Assembly (NCBI RefSeq): GCF_030812995.1
Contig: NZ_JAUSTT010000007.1
Location: forward strand, 1 to 64,000
Direction of reading: 5' to 3'
DNA: 64,000 nucleotides
Source of the DNA: Bacillus chungangensis
GTDB lineage: Bacteria; Bacillota; Bacilli; Bacillales; Bacillaceae_C
Part shown: positions 47,645-56,429 of the stretch, one piece after another
Layout of the letters: every line of letters begins with the position of its first letter
Position numbering within the stretch: the stretch's first letter is position 1
The notes under the pieces: generated by a model
Databases searched by the model: none
What the model was told of the DNA's origin: nothing
The model's input: only the letters and a program-made list of their open reading frames with translations
Position numbers and translations under genes: made by a program

Positions 47645-47673
47645 TTGACTGAAATAATAATATATGATATGAT
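47645..47673 (+). promoter_or_regulatory. SigmaA promoter of the acetoin reductase gene
   Basis: TTGACT (47645-47650), a 17-base spacer and TATGAT (47668-47673). The leader to the start codon is about 140 bases. Confidence 0.7.
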
Positions 47674-47819
47674 TCTCTTGTAAAATACGTTTTTTAACGT
47701 AAAAACAAAGATAATGATACATAAATATTTATCTTATTCAAAAGTTTATTTAGCATGCTTAGTCAAATAAGGGAAACAATAATCATGTATTTCGTTTATT
47801 AATGGGAGGGATATTCATA

Positions 47820-48596
47820 ATGGGCAATGAAATGAAAACAGCAATTGTAACTGGAGCAGGACAAGGAATTGGGAGAGCTATCGCTTTACGCCTTGCTCAT
47901 GACGGATTCAATGTAGTGATTAACGATGTGAATATTGATAATGCTCAGGCTGTTTCTGAAGAAGTGAAATCATTAGGCAGGGAAAGTTTGGCTATTCAAG
48001 GCGACATCAGCAAAAGGGATCAAGTATTTCAATTAGTAGATGAAACGGTTCAGCGTTTTGGAAAATTGGATGTTTTCGTTTCAAATGCTGGAATTGCACA
48101 AATTAAACCTTTGTTGGAAGTATCAGAAGAAGACATTGAAAACATTTTCCGCATCAATGTTTTTGGAACTCTCTATTGTTTGCAGGCTGCAGCAGAACAA
48201 ATGAAAAAGCAAAAAAGCGGAAAAATCATCAATGCAGCTAGTATTGCAGGGAAAAAAGGTTTTGCACTTTTAGGATCATATTCAATGACGAAGTTTTCCG
48301 TTGTTGGACTTACACAGGCTGCTGCACAAGAATTAGCACCATTTGGAATTACAGTCAACGCATACTGCCCAGGAATAGTAGGAACTAGCATGTGGGACCT
48401 CATTGATGAAAAAATGGGAGAATACATGAACATTGAAAGAGGAGCAGCGATGAAAAAGTTCTCTGAATCCATTACATTAGGCCGTGTTGAAAAACCGGAG
48501 GATGTAGCTAAATTTGTTTCTTACTTAGCTTCTCCTGATTCAGACTACATGACTGGACAATCCGTACTTATTGACGGTGGAATTTTGTTTGACTAA
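47820..48596 (+). CDS. butA: Acetoin (diacetyl) reductase, SDR family
   Basis: 258 aa from the ATG at 47820 (GGGAGGG nine bases upstream). [13 protein letters not shown] binds NAD(P), and the catalytic Ser-Tyr-Lys appears in [12 protein letters not shown] and YSMTKF. The [19 protein letters not shown] region is characteristic of meso-2,3-butanediol dehydrogenase/acetoin reductase. It stands alone with its own promoter and terminator; it would act as an NADH sink alongside pyruvate formate-lyase. Confidence 0.88.
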   Translation: MGNEMKTAIVTGAGQGIGRAIALRLAHDGFNVVINDVNIDNAQAVSEEVKSLGRESLAIQGDISKRDQVFQLVDETVQRFGKLDVFVSNAGIAQIKPLLEVSEEDIENIFRINVFGTLYCLQAAAEQMKKQKSGKIINAASIAGKKGFALLGSYSMTKFSVVGLTQAAAQELAPFGITVNAYCPGIVGTSMWDLIDEKMGEYMNIERGAAMKKFSESITLGRVEKPEDVAKFVSYLASPDSDYMTGQSVLIDGGILFD

Positions 48597-48621
48597 TTGC
48601 GAATTAAATTACCGTTATTCA

Positions 48622-48660
48622 AAGCTGTCGAGAAATAAACCCTCGGCAGCTATTTTATTT
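48622..48660 (+). terminator. Rho-independent terminator
   Basis: AGCTGTCGAG / CCTCGGCAGCT followed by ATTTTATTT. Confidence 0.75.
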
Positions 48661-48840
48661 GGGCCATTTTTATAAAAGTACTAGTATAATTGAAAACACT
48701 CGATTTTATAAAATATTACGTCCAAAAACTGAGTTTAGTTCATGGAGTTTTTGCTCTGTTATTGTCTTATAATGAATATAATTATCTATTTTTTGTGATA
48801 TTTGTCGATATTTAACTAATGAATTTTATAGGAGATAATG

Positions 48841-48872
48841 CCCTCCTTGTTTAATATATCTTACAAGGAGGG
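48841..48872 (+). promoter_or_regulatory. Hairpin that sequesters a ribosome binding site
   Basis: CCCTCCTTGT and ACAAGGAGGG are a perfect ten-base inverted repeat around a twelve-base AT-rich loop. The right arm is the Shine-Dalgarno sequence of the gene at 48880, seven bases from its start. In RNA the site is fully paired, so translation should need melting or a ligand. TTGTCG and TTTATA with 17-base spacing just upstream could place the transcript start at the hairpin. Confidence 0.7.
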
Positions 48873-48879
48873 ATTTTCC

Positions 48880-49113
48880 ATGATGCATTCAAAAAGGGAA
48901 CCTATTGTTGCTTATGTAAATAATGAAGATGGCCAGACAGCAGAGATAAAATATTATCGAAATGATGACGGTGAATACTGTATTGTGGCTAATGTATTGG
49001 GAGAGCACCTTCATCATGGACAACAAAAAAATATTGGAATTGGAAAGTCACACTTCATTAAAAAAGCGTTATCAGAAGCGATGTGTGGCTTAGGGTGGAA
49101 ATTGAATCAATGA
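48880..49113 (+). CDS. Conserved-type hypothetical protein (77 aa)
   Basis: The start is one of two adjacent ATGs seven bases after AAGGAGGG. Small soluble protein with VAYVNNEDGQTAEIKYYRND and GIGKSHFIKKALSEAM. I do not recognise the family. Its ribosome binding site is buried in a perfect hairpin, so expression is probably regulated in the leader. It is followed by a holin-like gene on the same strand. Confidence 0.7.
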   Translation: MMHSKREPIVAYVNNEDGQTAEIKYYRNDDGEYCIVANVLGEHLHHGQQKNIGIGKSHFIKKALSEAMCGLGWKLNQ

Positions 49114-49227
49114 TGCGATCAAAAGCGCCTTTGAATGGATGACTGATAAAAAGCAATGTTTATAGGAGTAATGCCGTTCCTTACAATATTAAAACGTTGT
49201 ACATTATAGAAAGGAGTTGATTAGAAT

Positions 49228-49476
49228 ATGCTTGAAGTGTATAACGTTTTTATTATTCCGCTTATTTTGGGAATAGTGGAACTGTTCAAAATAAGTGGGA
49301 TGAAGGCAAAATACTCACCGATCGTTGCAGTTGTATTTGGCATCGTCATAGGTGTTGTCTACTTGACTAACTATGATTGGAAACAAGGTATACTTGTCGG
49401 AATTATGTTAGGATTATCAGCAACAGGACTTTATAGTGGAGGAAAAAATGTGATGAGAAGGGATGACGAAAAGTAG
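49228..49476 (+). CDS. Holin-like small membrane protein
   Basis: 82 aa, three hydrophobic segments (VFIIPLILGIVELFK; PIVAVVFGIVIGVVY; ILVGIMLGLSATGLYSG) and a charged tail (KNVMRRDDEK), the layout of A118-type phage holins. RBS AAAGGAG nine bases upstream. No lysin or other phage gene is nearby, so it may be a domesticated or orphan holin, or an unrelated small membrane protein. Confidence 0.7.
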   Translation: MLEVYNVFIIPLILGIVELFKISGMKAKYSPIVAVVFGIVIGVVYLTNYDWKQGILVGIMLGLSATGLYSGGKNVMRRDDEK

Positions 49477-49633
49477 TGCTAAAATGTTTTTGTCATTCAT
49501 TATACTGATTTTGAGCAATCATAAGATAAAAAAAGCATTTGCATCTATATTTTATAATGAAAAATTTAAATATTTTGATATTGACTAAATTTTTAACCGA
49601 TTTTTAAAATGTTTATAGATACAAGATTGAGAA

Positions 49634-49676
49634 GACTGTCCCTAAGTAATCTCTACCTTAGGGGCAGTCCTTTATT
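49634..49676. terminator. Hairpin between convergent genes
   Basis: GACTGTCCCTAAG / CTTAGGGGCAGTC, followed by CTTTATT. It lies between the holin-like gene and erm and may serve both. Confidence 0.65.
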
Positions 49677-49721
49677 ATCCATCATATAAAAAAACACGTT
49701 TCATCTAAAGTGAAACACTTT

Positions 49722-50597
49722 TTAAGAACGCTTTAAAAAACGGTTTAAATTTCTCTTTTTTATTCTCGGCCAGTAAAATCTTGGCACATACTGAATCATT
49801 GTTTTAAATATAATTCCCCACTGACCTTCACTGAGTGTTCCAACAGGGGTTCCTTTATCTACTTTTAAATTTTTTCTCAAATGCTTGATTTGTGGTAGTG
49901 TAAATATTCCTCTTAAAGCAAAATCAATAGGAAATTGTGGTTTTTTTAAAGCATGTTCTGCAAGACCTAGAAAAGCAATGTAATCTTTATATGGAATTAC
50001 CGGTTCTTTTTTTCGTGTTATCTTGATTATTGCAGAATCTACTTTCGGTGGAGGAGAGAAATAATCTCTTGAAACTTCTTTAACGTAACGTATATCAAAC
50101 CACATTCGCCAAGCTAAAACATAAGCGTTTTTTACTGATCTTGATGTGAATCTTTTTGCTGCTCCTTTTTCCATTAAGATAACCCCTCTTTGAAAGCCAT
50201 TTGAAGGATTATTAAGAAGCATCTTCATGATAGGTGTTGTAATGGAGTATGGAATATTGGACACAACAACAAACTTTTCCTTTGGCAATTGTATTTTCAT
50301 TATATCCTGATGAATAATGTTTGTATTTTGTTTTTGAGCTGTTTTTCTTTTTAAAATATCGATAAATTTAATATCATTTTCTATAGCCAATACTTTTCCA
50401 GCGCTTTGATTCAGTATTGTTGTCAAAGCACCTTTTCCGGCACCTAATTCTAAAACGGTATCTTTTGTGCTTATGTTTGCTAATTCGACAATTTCATTAA
50501 GCAACTTTTTATTGTGCAATAAATGCTGTCCAGAAAAATTGGGAGGCTCCCCACGGCTTAACTTTTTCCTGCTATACTTATGAATTTTTTTGGTCAT
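49722..50597 (-). CDS. erm: 23S rRNA (adenine-N6)-dimethyltransferase, Erm family
   Basis: 291 aa. [13 protein letters not shown], the SAM-binding [11 protein letters not shown] and the catalytic [16 protein letters not shown] are Erm motifs. It methylates A2058 of 23S rRNA, giving MLS resistance. The length, basic C-terminal tail ([14 protein letters not shown]) and the leader peptide put it in the ErmD/ErmK/Erm34 branch found intrinsically in Bacillus. Expression is under a long attenuator at 50604-50973. RBS AAAGGAAGAG. Confidence 0.9.
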   Translation of the reverse strand: MTKKIHKYSRKKLSRGEPPNFSGQHLLHNKKLLNEIVELANISTKDTVLELGAGKGALTTILNQSAGKVLAIENDIKFIDILKRKTAQKQNTNIIHQDIMKIQLPKEKFVVVSNIPYSITTPIMKMLLNNPSNGFQRGVILMEKGAAKRFTSRSVKNAYVLAWRMWFDIRYVKEVSRDYFSPPPKVDSAIIKITRKKEPVIPYKDYIAFLGLAEHALKKPQFPIDFALRGIFTLPQIKHLRKNLKVDKGTPVGTLSEGQWGIIFKTMIQYVPRFYWPRIKKRNLNRFLKRS

Positions 50598-50626
50598 GTT
50601 ATCTCTTCCTTTCGAAAAATAAAAAA

Positions 50627-50650
50627 ATCACAGGCTATCTGCCTGTGATT
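50627..50650 (-). terminator. Second attenuator hairpin before erm
   Basis: On the minus strand ATCACAGGC / GCCTGTGAT followed by seven T, just before the erm ribosome binding site. It would stop transcription unless an upstream fold changes. Confidence 0.75.
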
Positions 50651-50679
50651 CAGAGTAAAGGGAAGAAGACCTATCCTTA

Positions 50680-50703
50680 TTAGATTAATGCCAAGGTAGC
50701 CAT
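50680..50703 (-). CDS. Possible second leader peptide (MATLALI)
   Basis: Seven codons with TAA-TAA, preceded by AGAGG about twelve bases upstream, between the two attenuator hairpins. It may position ribosomes on the leader; support is only its site and size. Confidence 0.35.
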   Translation of the reverse strand: MATLALI

Positions 50704-50761
50704 CGCCAAATAAAACCTCTTTTTGCTAAACAAAAAAAGCAGATCGATACATAACATAAAT

Positions 50762-50786
50762 AAAAAAGGCAGAACGATCCGCCTTT
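50762..50786 (-). terminator. First attenuator hairpin before erm
   Basis: On the minus strand AAAGGCGGATC / GTTCTGCCTTTTTT, a stem with a T-run in the leader. ErmK of Bacillus is controlled by transcription attenuation with similar hairpins. Confidence 0.7.
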
Positions 50787-50889
50787 CTACATATTACATA
50801 TTTTATGCAAAATGAAGATTATTAAAAAAGGACAGACTGATCCCGTTTACTCTGCATACACAAACAGAGCCTTTGAACGTATGAAATTA

Positions 50890-50928
50890 CTAGTTCAAAG
50901 TTGGGAAACGAAGTCTGACAAAATACAT
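50890..50928 (-). CDS. Erm leader peptide with RLR stalling motif
   Basis: Twelve codons: MYFVRLRFPTLN. RLRFPTLN is shared with ErmD and ErmK leaders, where macrolide-bound ribosomes stall at the Arg-Leu-Arg motif. AAAGGAGG precedes the ATG by eight bases. The promoter lies about 40 bases upstream. Confidence 0.88.
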   Translation of the reverse strand: MYFVRLRFPTLN

Positions 50929-50967
50929 ATTTAATAATCCTCCTTTACATTTAAAAGTACAGTGCTT

Positions 50968-50996
50968 ATTATAGAGTTCCTTTTAGAAAAAGTCAA
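50968..50996 (-). promoter_or_regulatory. SigmaA promoter of erm
   Basis: On the minus strand TTGACT (50996-50991), a 17-base spacer and TATAAT (50973-50968). Confidence 0.85.
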
Positions 50997-51152
50997 AGAA
51001 AATTAACACTTATTCAACTATTCTCCTGTTAGTAAATTTTTCCACAAGATTATCCGAATAACGATTTTTATAAAGCATCGTCTTGATTCTCTAAAAAATG
51101 GATGTGATCCGAATATAAAAAGACTCCGGTAAATGAGGATGTTTTTTTATTG

Positions 51153-51428
51153 TTATCCTTTCATTTTCAAAACTTGATTGGCGTTTTTTATATCATTTTG
51201 AATGACTTTATCAATATTATAACTAGGATATAAACCTTTAGAGAGCATGTAATTAAAAATTCTCGCATGTGCTTTAATATCTTGATTTAGCTGTTTTGTT
51301 AATACCTCTCTTACATAAGGAGTAGATGTCTCTGTTATTGCAATACTTGTATTTCTGATTGCATTTTTCGTAGTTCCTAATAGGCTTCCAGCAGCAAATT
51401 TGTTCACAACATCAGGCATAGTATTCAT
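51153..51428 (-). CDS. Spore coat protein, CotF-like
   Basis: About 91 aa starting MNTMPDVVNKFAAGSLLG. The segment TPYVREVLTKQLNQDIKAH, then IFNYMLSKGLYPSYN, matches the coat-F domain. AAGGG lies nine bases before the ATG at 51428 (ATG 51419 is an alternative). It overlaps the end of the coat gene upstream on the same strand, so the pair are translated together and may form a two-chain equivalent of CotF. Confidence 0.8.
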   Translation of the reverse strand: MNTMPDVVNKFAAGSLLGTTKNAIRNTSIAITETSTPYVREVLTKQLNQDIKAHARIFNYMLSKGLYPSYNIDKVIQNDIKNANQVLKMKG

Positions 51429-51693
51429 TCCCTTCTTGAACGTACGCTCTATCTTGTAACAACCCAACTAATTGGCGAATGTGAGAACTGTATAACTGGA
51501 TGGCTTCTTTATAAATTTCTCTTAGTTCCGGATCTGTGATCTTAGGAAGTGTTTTTTTCATATTGTAAAGTGACCCAGTTTTTGAAGCTAGAAGTTCATG
51601 TAGCTCTAACGTCTCATGTGGGGCTAAATTTTGTCTATGGTAAGCATTTTCATATGTTCTAACGCTGTAAGGATAATTGTGATAGTAGTACAT
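51412..51693 (-). CDS. Spore coat-associated protein (CotF N-terminal type)
   Basis: 93 aa from the ATG at 51693, seven bases after GAGGAGG. A Tyr-rich start (MYYYHNYPYSVRTYENAYHR) is followed by a helical LELHELLASKTGSLYNMKK region that is common in YraG/YhcQ-type coat proteins. Expression is presumably in the mother cell. The region 51694-52210 upstream has no convincing gene. Confidence 0.75.
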   Translation of the reverse strand: MYYYHNYPYSVRTYENAYHRQNLAPHETLELHELLASKTGSLYNMKKTLPKITDPELREIYKEAIQLYSSHIRQLVGLLQDRAYVQEGNEYYA

Positions 51694-52213
51694 TGCAAAC
51701 CTCCTCAAATTGTTGTTATTAAAGTATATACTGATCTTTAACTAGACGTTCATCATTCACTTTAAATGTGCTATTGCCTATATAAAATCAAGGGATTTTC
51801 ACTTATGTAAGGAGAAGGGATTTGCTTAAAAAGAAATAGAAGTCACGTAAGACGGCGCAATTGCGATAGGAAATGGTAGCCGTGGCAAATGGGTTGCGAA
51901 ATAACATTTCTTCCATAATAAAAGGATTAAAGGAATGAAGGGGTTGGTATAAAAGGTCGAGTTGTCGTTCATTATCCAAGCTAAAAGATGATGAGAGCAA
52001 CTTTATTGGAATCTAGATGGGAAGTCGGATATATCTATAACTGAGCTTTCGTTGTGAATTAGTTATTACTTCAAGACCAACTTAAAGGAAAGGGTCTTAA
52101 AATAGTGAGGTGAACTTAAACAATTATTATTTGTCAAACCCTTATTAGGAAAATAGTTTTATCGATAATTTCCAACAAAATTAATGAAGGAAAGCGATCA
52201 CGATAGATAGCGT

Positions 52214-52408
52214 CTATTTTTGTTTTTTTAAAAGTTTTTTGTTTGCATAAAATGTGACTAAAGCAACAACAATTGAGATTGGAATTGCATAAAGTTGTCC
52301 AATCAAAAATTTCCAACCTATTGTATTGTAACCATCAGATGTTGGAGATAAGACTGCACTTATACATAAAATTAAATAGACTATTAATGGCGGAATAATA
52401 TTTTTCAT
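52214..52408 (-). CDS. Small membrane protein (64 aa)
   Basis: Two membrane helices (IPPLIVYLILCISAVL and IGQLYAIPISIVVALVTFYA) and a Lys-rich end (NKKLLKKQK). AAAGGAGCGG lies eight bases before the ATG. The family is not recognised, and there are no close operon partners. Confidence 0.65.
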   Translation of the reverse strand: MKNIIPPLIVYLILCISAVLSPTSDGYNTIGWKFLIGQLYAIPISIVVALVTFYANKKLLKKQK

Positions 52409-52539
52409 TAGGTTCCGCTCCTTTCTTAGATTTTATAGCTAATATCATCAAGTGATTATTAAAATAACCTCCTGATTCACCAAACTGTTGTTCTGCCTTT
52501 TCTTTGGAATCAGTATCAAATCTACAGACTCAAAATTAT

Positions 52540-52694
52540 CCCACATCTAACTGGCAGTAAGACCCCCACCTCAAGATTTAAGAGGAATCGAAGAAATCTA
52601 GGTGGGGGATAACTGCCAGTAAATGTCCGATTGGTTCAACTAACCATGAGTGGGGGATGAGGGAAAACCCCCACTCATGGAAGTTTCACTTTAT
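52540..52694 (+). mobile_element. Palindromic mini-element, copy E (short class)
   Basis: Near-identical to copy A (CCATGAGTGGGGG / CCCCCACTCATGG right stem). The left flank is ATTAT rather than TTTAT; the right end is CACTTTAT. Confidence 0.75.
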
Positions 52695-52979
52695 TTTCCC
52701 AAGGATTTTCTTTTTTTAAAAGTGCCATTTTTACTATAAACCAAAAATTCATTAATCCTATTATTGATTTTAACTTTTTTTTCTTAATCTACTTCCAATT
52801 AATTTACAATTAAATTTATTTCGCAGTTATCAGCTTTTTAAACATACCCCACTTCTTATGACGACTTTACAGAAATGAAAAGTGTAAGGACACATACGAT
52901 AGGGAAAACATTTGGATAGTTAAGCTATGAATGAAACTTTATATGGTGACGATCGTCTTATTAAAAGAGGAGGGATTTT

Positions 52980-53468
52980 TTGAAATTAAAACATCTGTTC
53001 ATTGCAATGTTAGTATTTTCCTTACTTTGGGTATCTGGTTGTTCAAACGAAATTGTTAACGAAGTAAAAGGAAAAGAAAATGAGTTTCCCCCTTCTATGA
53101 CAGGATTCATCCATACTAATGGAACGAAATATGAAATAGTCTCAGGAGGTTATAAATGGGAAAGAGAGAAAGGCTTAAATACTCAGATTGTACAAACTGA
53201 TGCTGCGTCTCCAAACCAAATAGCTGAAAAAATAAAACCTATTGCTTTAGAACCGAATCAAAAAATCAATATTGAAATAGAAGAAAATCCTCAATTATCT
53301 GTTTACCTATGGAATCAAAACGGAATAGAAAAAGAAATGAATCTTCATGCAAATCAAATAACGGTTCCTTCAAGTAAAGGTAAATATATATATGAAGTTT
53401 TAGCAAAATGGTCTAACCAGGAAGTTAACGGCGAAGTTTCCTATACATTTGTTGTAGAAATTCAATAA
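52980..53468 (+). CDS. Lipoprotein of unknown function
   Basis: 162 aa from a TTG at 52980 (GGAGGG six bases upstream). Signal peptide MKLKHLFIAMLVFSLLW with lipobox VSGC; the mature part is beta-rich and ends VSYTFVVEIQ. It would be anchored outside the membrane. No family is recognised. Confidence 0.75.
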   Translation: MKLKHLFIAMLVFSLLWVSGCSNEIVNEVKGKENEFPPSMTGFIHTNGTKYEIVSGGYKWEREKGLNTQIVQTDAASPNQIAEKIKPIALEPNQKINIEIEENPQLSVYLWNQNGIEKEMNLHANQITVPSSKGKYIYEVLAKWSNQEVNGEVSYTFVVEIQ

Positions 53469-53538
53469 ATGATATTGAAACCTTTTGTCACCTTAAACGT
53501 ATTTCTTTACAAATACTTTATGAGAGGAGTGGATAACC

Positions 53539-53820
53539 TTGGGAATTATACTGGATTTGTTAAACCTTACTCTTCATATACCTTTTCTAAAGGTATCTGA
53601 AGAAGACATAGGTAGAAATCTAATGCATCTAAAAAAATATCAATGGTTCCAAAACTATCTTCATAATGAAAAGTATAGGGAACTAATCATTCATAATAAC
53701 GATGTTCGTCAAGCGATCGGGAAATTTAAAAGCAATAAACTTGATAAGGATTCCTATAACATGAAGTGCGAAAAAAGATTACACAAAGTGTTACTTAAAA
53801 ATTTAAATAATGTTGCCTAA
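53539..53820 (+). CDS. Hypothetical protein (93 aa)
   Basis: TTG start with GAGAGGAG about nine bases upstream. A soluble, helical, Lys/Asn-rich protein (LMHLKKYQWFQNYLHNEKYRE). No family is recognised. It follows the lipoprotein gene by 70 bases, probably on one transcript, and ends at a good terminator. Confidence 0.55.
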   Translation: MGIILDLLNLTLHIPFLKVSEEDIGRNLMHLKKYQWFQNYLHNEKYRELIIHNNDVRQAIGKFKSNKLDKDSYNMKCEKRLHKVLLKNLNNVA

Positions 53821-53825
53821 TTGAA

Positions 53826-53857
53826 ATAAAGCGACCTCTAATTTGAGGTCTTTTTTT
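53826..53857 (+). terminator. Rho-independent terminator
   Basis: AGCGACCTC / GAGGTC stem followed by seven T. Confidence 0.8.
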
Positions 53858-53859
53858 AT

Positions 53860-54300
53860 CCACTTCTAAAACATTTCAACCATTGCATAGTTGGATTTCT
53901 AACACGCTGAAATAAGTATTTATTCCACCCATTTATCAAATACTAAGTATTTACCTATATCAAGCCAACGGAACCGATAGAGGAAGTTATCCAAATATTT
54001 GGTTGCTACTCATAGAATTCTCTTCATCTACTTCTACTCTAATCTAATCTTATAGTCATCAAGTGCAATCGTCCCGTATATAGTACACGAACTTTAAATT
54101 ATTCGCAAATTCCTTGTATATTTCGAATATTGCCTTGCCCGTAACTCATTGATAAGCTTTTATTTTCCGCGGTAATAACGTTTAGATCGAGTCGTATAGG
54201 TGACCAAACATTATCAATAAAACAGTGTACAGATATGGCAAAACTAAGATGCGTTTTCTCAGACTTTGTTTTCTCATACCAAATTTCACTAATGCACGTT
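53860..54300. other. Gene-free AT-rich stretch
   Basis: About 440 bases with no frame that has both a ribosome binding site and protein-like composition, and no strong hairpin. Confidence 0.5.
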
Positions 54301-54305
54301 CAATT

Positions 54306-54422
54306 TTACCTAGCATACTTAGACTTTATATATTTAGCCAATATCTTTATTCCCCAAACGTCTATAAAAAACCCCATCCCTAATATTGCTAATATGATTA
54401 AGATACAAACTAAAGTTCCCAC
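54306..54422 (-). CDS. 38-aa single-helix membrane peptide
   Basis: GTG start at 54422 with AAAGGAG seven bases upstream. It reads MGTLVCILIILAILGMGF, then a basic tail (IKILAKYIKSKYAR). Small membrane peptides of this form are common in bacilli. Function is unknown. Confidence 0.55.
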   Translation of the reverse strand: MGTLVCILIILAILGMGFFIDVWGIKILAKYIKSKYAR

Positions 54423-54580
54423 TGTTCAATCTCCTTTTCTTACCTTTTATTTACTGAAACCTCTCGTGCAAATATAAAATCTAATTACAAAAGGGTGCTA
54501 CCTCTGCTATCTATTATTTCAAATCCTTTTATATTTTACAATAATTACTTCTATTTAGGGAATAATGTTTGTATATAATA

Positions 54581-54594
54581 AGAACAAACATTCG
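54581..54594 (+). promoter_or_regulatory. Putative LexA (SOS) box
   Basis: AGAACAAACATTCG matches the Bacillus LexA consensus CGAAC-N4-GTTCG apart from the first base and one right-arm base. It lies two bases after a TATAAT (54574-54579) and precedes a YolD remnant, whose relatives are SOS-regulated. Confidence 0.5.
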
Positions 54595-54607
54595 ATTATG
54601 TGGTAAA

Positions 54608-54716
54608 GTGAAGAAAAACAAATTAACCCCAGGAAACAATTTAATGTACCTAATCTAGCCGCATTATACTGCCAGAACACAGGGAACAGTTATTAGAGGC
54701 AAGACGAGAGCAATGA
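54608..54716 (+). pseudogene. YolD-like protein remnant, frameshifted
   Basis: The GTG at 54608 begins MKKNKLTPGNNLMY, the usual start of YolD-like proteins. The frame then stops at 54656, while SSRIILPEHREQLLEARREQ continues in the next frame to 54716. YolD-type genes normally accompany a UvrX Y-family polymerase, which is absent here. It is the relic of an SOS mutagenesis locus. Confidence 0.6.
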
Positions 54717-54861
54717 AAGTGAATTAAATGGATAGGCTTTGTTTTAAAAGGAGGTACAAGGTAATAAAGGATGGTTCAAAAAGCGGATCTTGTACCGAGG
54801 GATTATTACATCCATTTCTATACATTTGGATAAATTCGATTAAAGAGAGAATCCCCCTCCC

Positions 54862-55536
54862 CTAGATTTTCTGTATTAAGTCGACTGAATTATTTTTAGG
54901 TGAATTAACAAGGCTAGATACTTCATAAGCTTCCATAGAATTTGCGTCGTATGGCTTTAATAGATTATGAAGCAGATCGGTATCAGTAATCGATTTATCT
55001 AGCCAGACTTGTTCATCTTTCTGTTTAAGGATGACGGGCATGCGATCGTGGATGGCTTTTACAAGTTCGTTAGGCTTTGTAGTGATGACAGTACATGAGT
55101 TGATTCGATTACCGTCTGGTGAATTCCATGTTTCCCAGATGCCAGCCATTGCAAAGAGGTCGTCGGATTTTAACTTAATTCTCATAGGAGTCTTAGTGTT
55201 ATCGTCATGACGTTTCCATTCGTAAAAGCTATCAGCAAGGATTAGGCAACGTCTTTTCTTAAAGGCATGACGGTAGCTAGGTTTTTCGGCCAAAGTCTCG
55301 GCACGGGCATTGATCATGTTGTAGCCGATTTTCGGGTCGTTTGCCCAAGGAGGTATTAAACCCCAACGGAGGTAGCCTAGGCGATTATTAGTACCATCGT
55401 TGATGACGGCAAGCACAGACTGAGAAGGAGCAACGTTGTAATTAGGAGAGTATAAGTCTTCGTCAATGAACTGTTCGATATCAAATCTCATTTGTATTTG
55501 ATCGATTGGAGCAGTAAGAGTAAAGCGGCCGCACAT
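54862..55536 (-). CDS. SRAP (YedK/HMCES-type) abasic-site protein
   Basis: 224 aa. It starts MCGRFTLTA; Cys2 crosslinks to abasic sites in single-stranded DNA. SPNYNVAPSQ, GLIPPWA, MINARAETLAEKPSYR, CLILADSFYEWKR and AIHDRMPVIL are the other family motifs, including the conserved Asn, Glu and His of the active site. It shields abasic sites from breakage. The YolD relic with a LexA box lies just beside it. Confidence 0.93.
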   Translation of the reverse strand: MCGRFTLTAPIDQIQMRFDIEQFIDEDLYSPNYNVAPSQSVLAVINDGTNNRLGYLRWGLIPPWANDPKIGYNMINARAETLAEKPSYRHAFKKRRCLILADSFYEWKRHDDNTKTPMRIKLKSDDLFAMAGIWETWNSPDGNRINSCTVITTKPNELVKAIHDRMPVILKQKDEQVWLDKSITDTDLLHNLLKPYDANSMEAYEVSSLVNSPKNNSVDLIQKI

Positions 55537-55670
55537 AGTATCACTCCTGTAAAATAAATTTTTGACTAACTATAACGATGTGTAGTTTTTGACGAAAAAG
55601 AAGTAATTTTGTTTAATGTATATTTCCGGACATAATATGCAACCGGATAAGCAGGAAGAATCATAATTAA

Positions 55671-55692
55671 AAAAGTGTCCTAGGACACTTTT
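55671..55692. terminator. Palindromic terminator
   Basis: AAAAGTGTCC / GGACACTTTT, a perfect inverted repeat, 15 bases after the RidA-like pseudogene on the minus strand. Confidence 0.6.
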
Positions 55693-55707
55693 AAAATGAC
55701 TAGGATA

Positions 55708-56087
55708 TTATTTAGCAGCCCAAGCTTCAATTTCAATTTTAATATCTGGATTTGCTAGTGCTGATACGAATGCTTTAGTTGTTGCAGGTGGATGTCCCTT
55801 ATGGAATTTAGCCCATATTTCAGAGAAAATATTTTTTTCAATATCTTCCGTTAGCCAAAAATTAATTTTAAAAATATTATTTATATCTACACTTTCGCTT
55901 TCGAGAATGCTTTTATATTTTCAAGTGCATTTTCAAATTGGATTTCAATATCTTTTGGCAGTATGCCATTTTTATCATTACCAATTTGTCCTGATAATAC
56001 AACTAATTCAGCGTCTTTAGGAATGACTGTAACGTGATGATATTGAGCTATTGGGGGTGATAGGTTTTCAGGATTTGCTTTTTTAAT
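55708..56087 (-). pseudogene. RidA/YjgF-family protein, frameshifted
   Basis: NPENLSPPIAQYHHVTVI, VVLSGQIGND, then in a shifted frame SVDINNIFKINFWLTED, KGHPPATTKAFVSAL and IEIEAWAAK read as one RidA-like protein. A one-base deletion near 55905 puts a TAG in the first frame. The expected ATG after GAGGAGGAG is ATT. Both defects indicate a pseudogene of an imine/enamine deaminase relative. Confidence 0.8.
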
Positions 56088-56429
56088 TTCTTCTCCTCCT
56101 CAGATTGATTTAATTTCATGATATACATTAGTTTTTTAAATATCAATAAAATTCAGTTAATAGACGTTTGAAAAATGAAACTCGATCATAGAACAGTTTA
56201 GGAGGAGGAAAAAAATAAGGTTGAAAGATCAGAATGATGAAAGTACAGTAAATAAAGTTTGAAGATATACTTGCAGTTGAAGTAGTGGAGTATTAATCAT
56301 ATATTCATAGATATTTTAAGTTAAAGGAATGCTTTAGTATACTAAAGGTGACCAATTCACCTTTTCCACGAAAAAAGACAAGGGAACAGAAATAGCTGTA
56401 ATCCTTGTCTTCACTGGATGTGTAAGCAG
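56088..56429. other. Gene-free stretch upstream of tRNA-Arg
   Basis: AT-rich; a GGAGGAGG near 56200 is followed by a short frame without a recognisable protein. No firm feature. Confidence 0.4.

Noticed and set aside
51803-52000. 65-aa minus-strand frame
   Set aside because: No ribosome binding site and no protein-like features; the plus strand shows only short broken frames.
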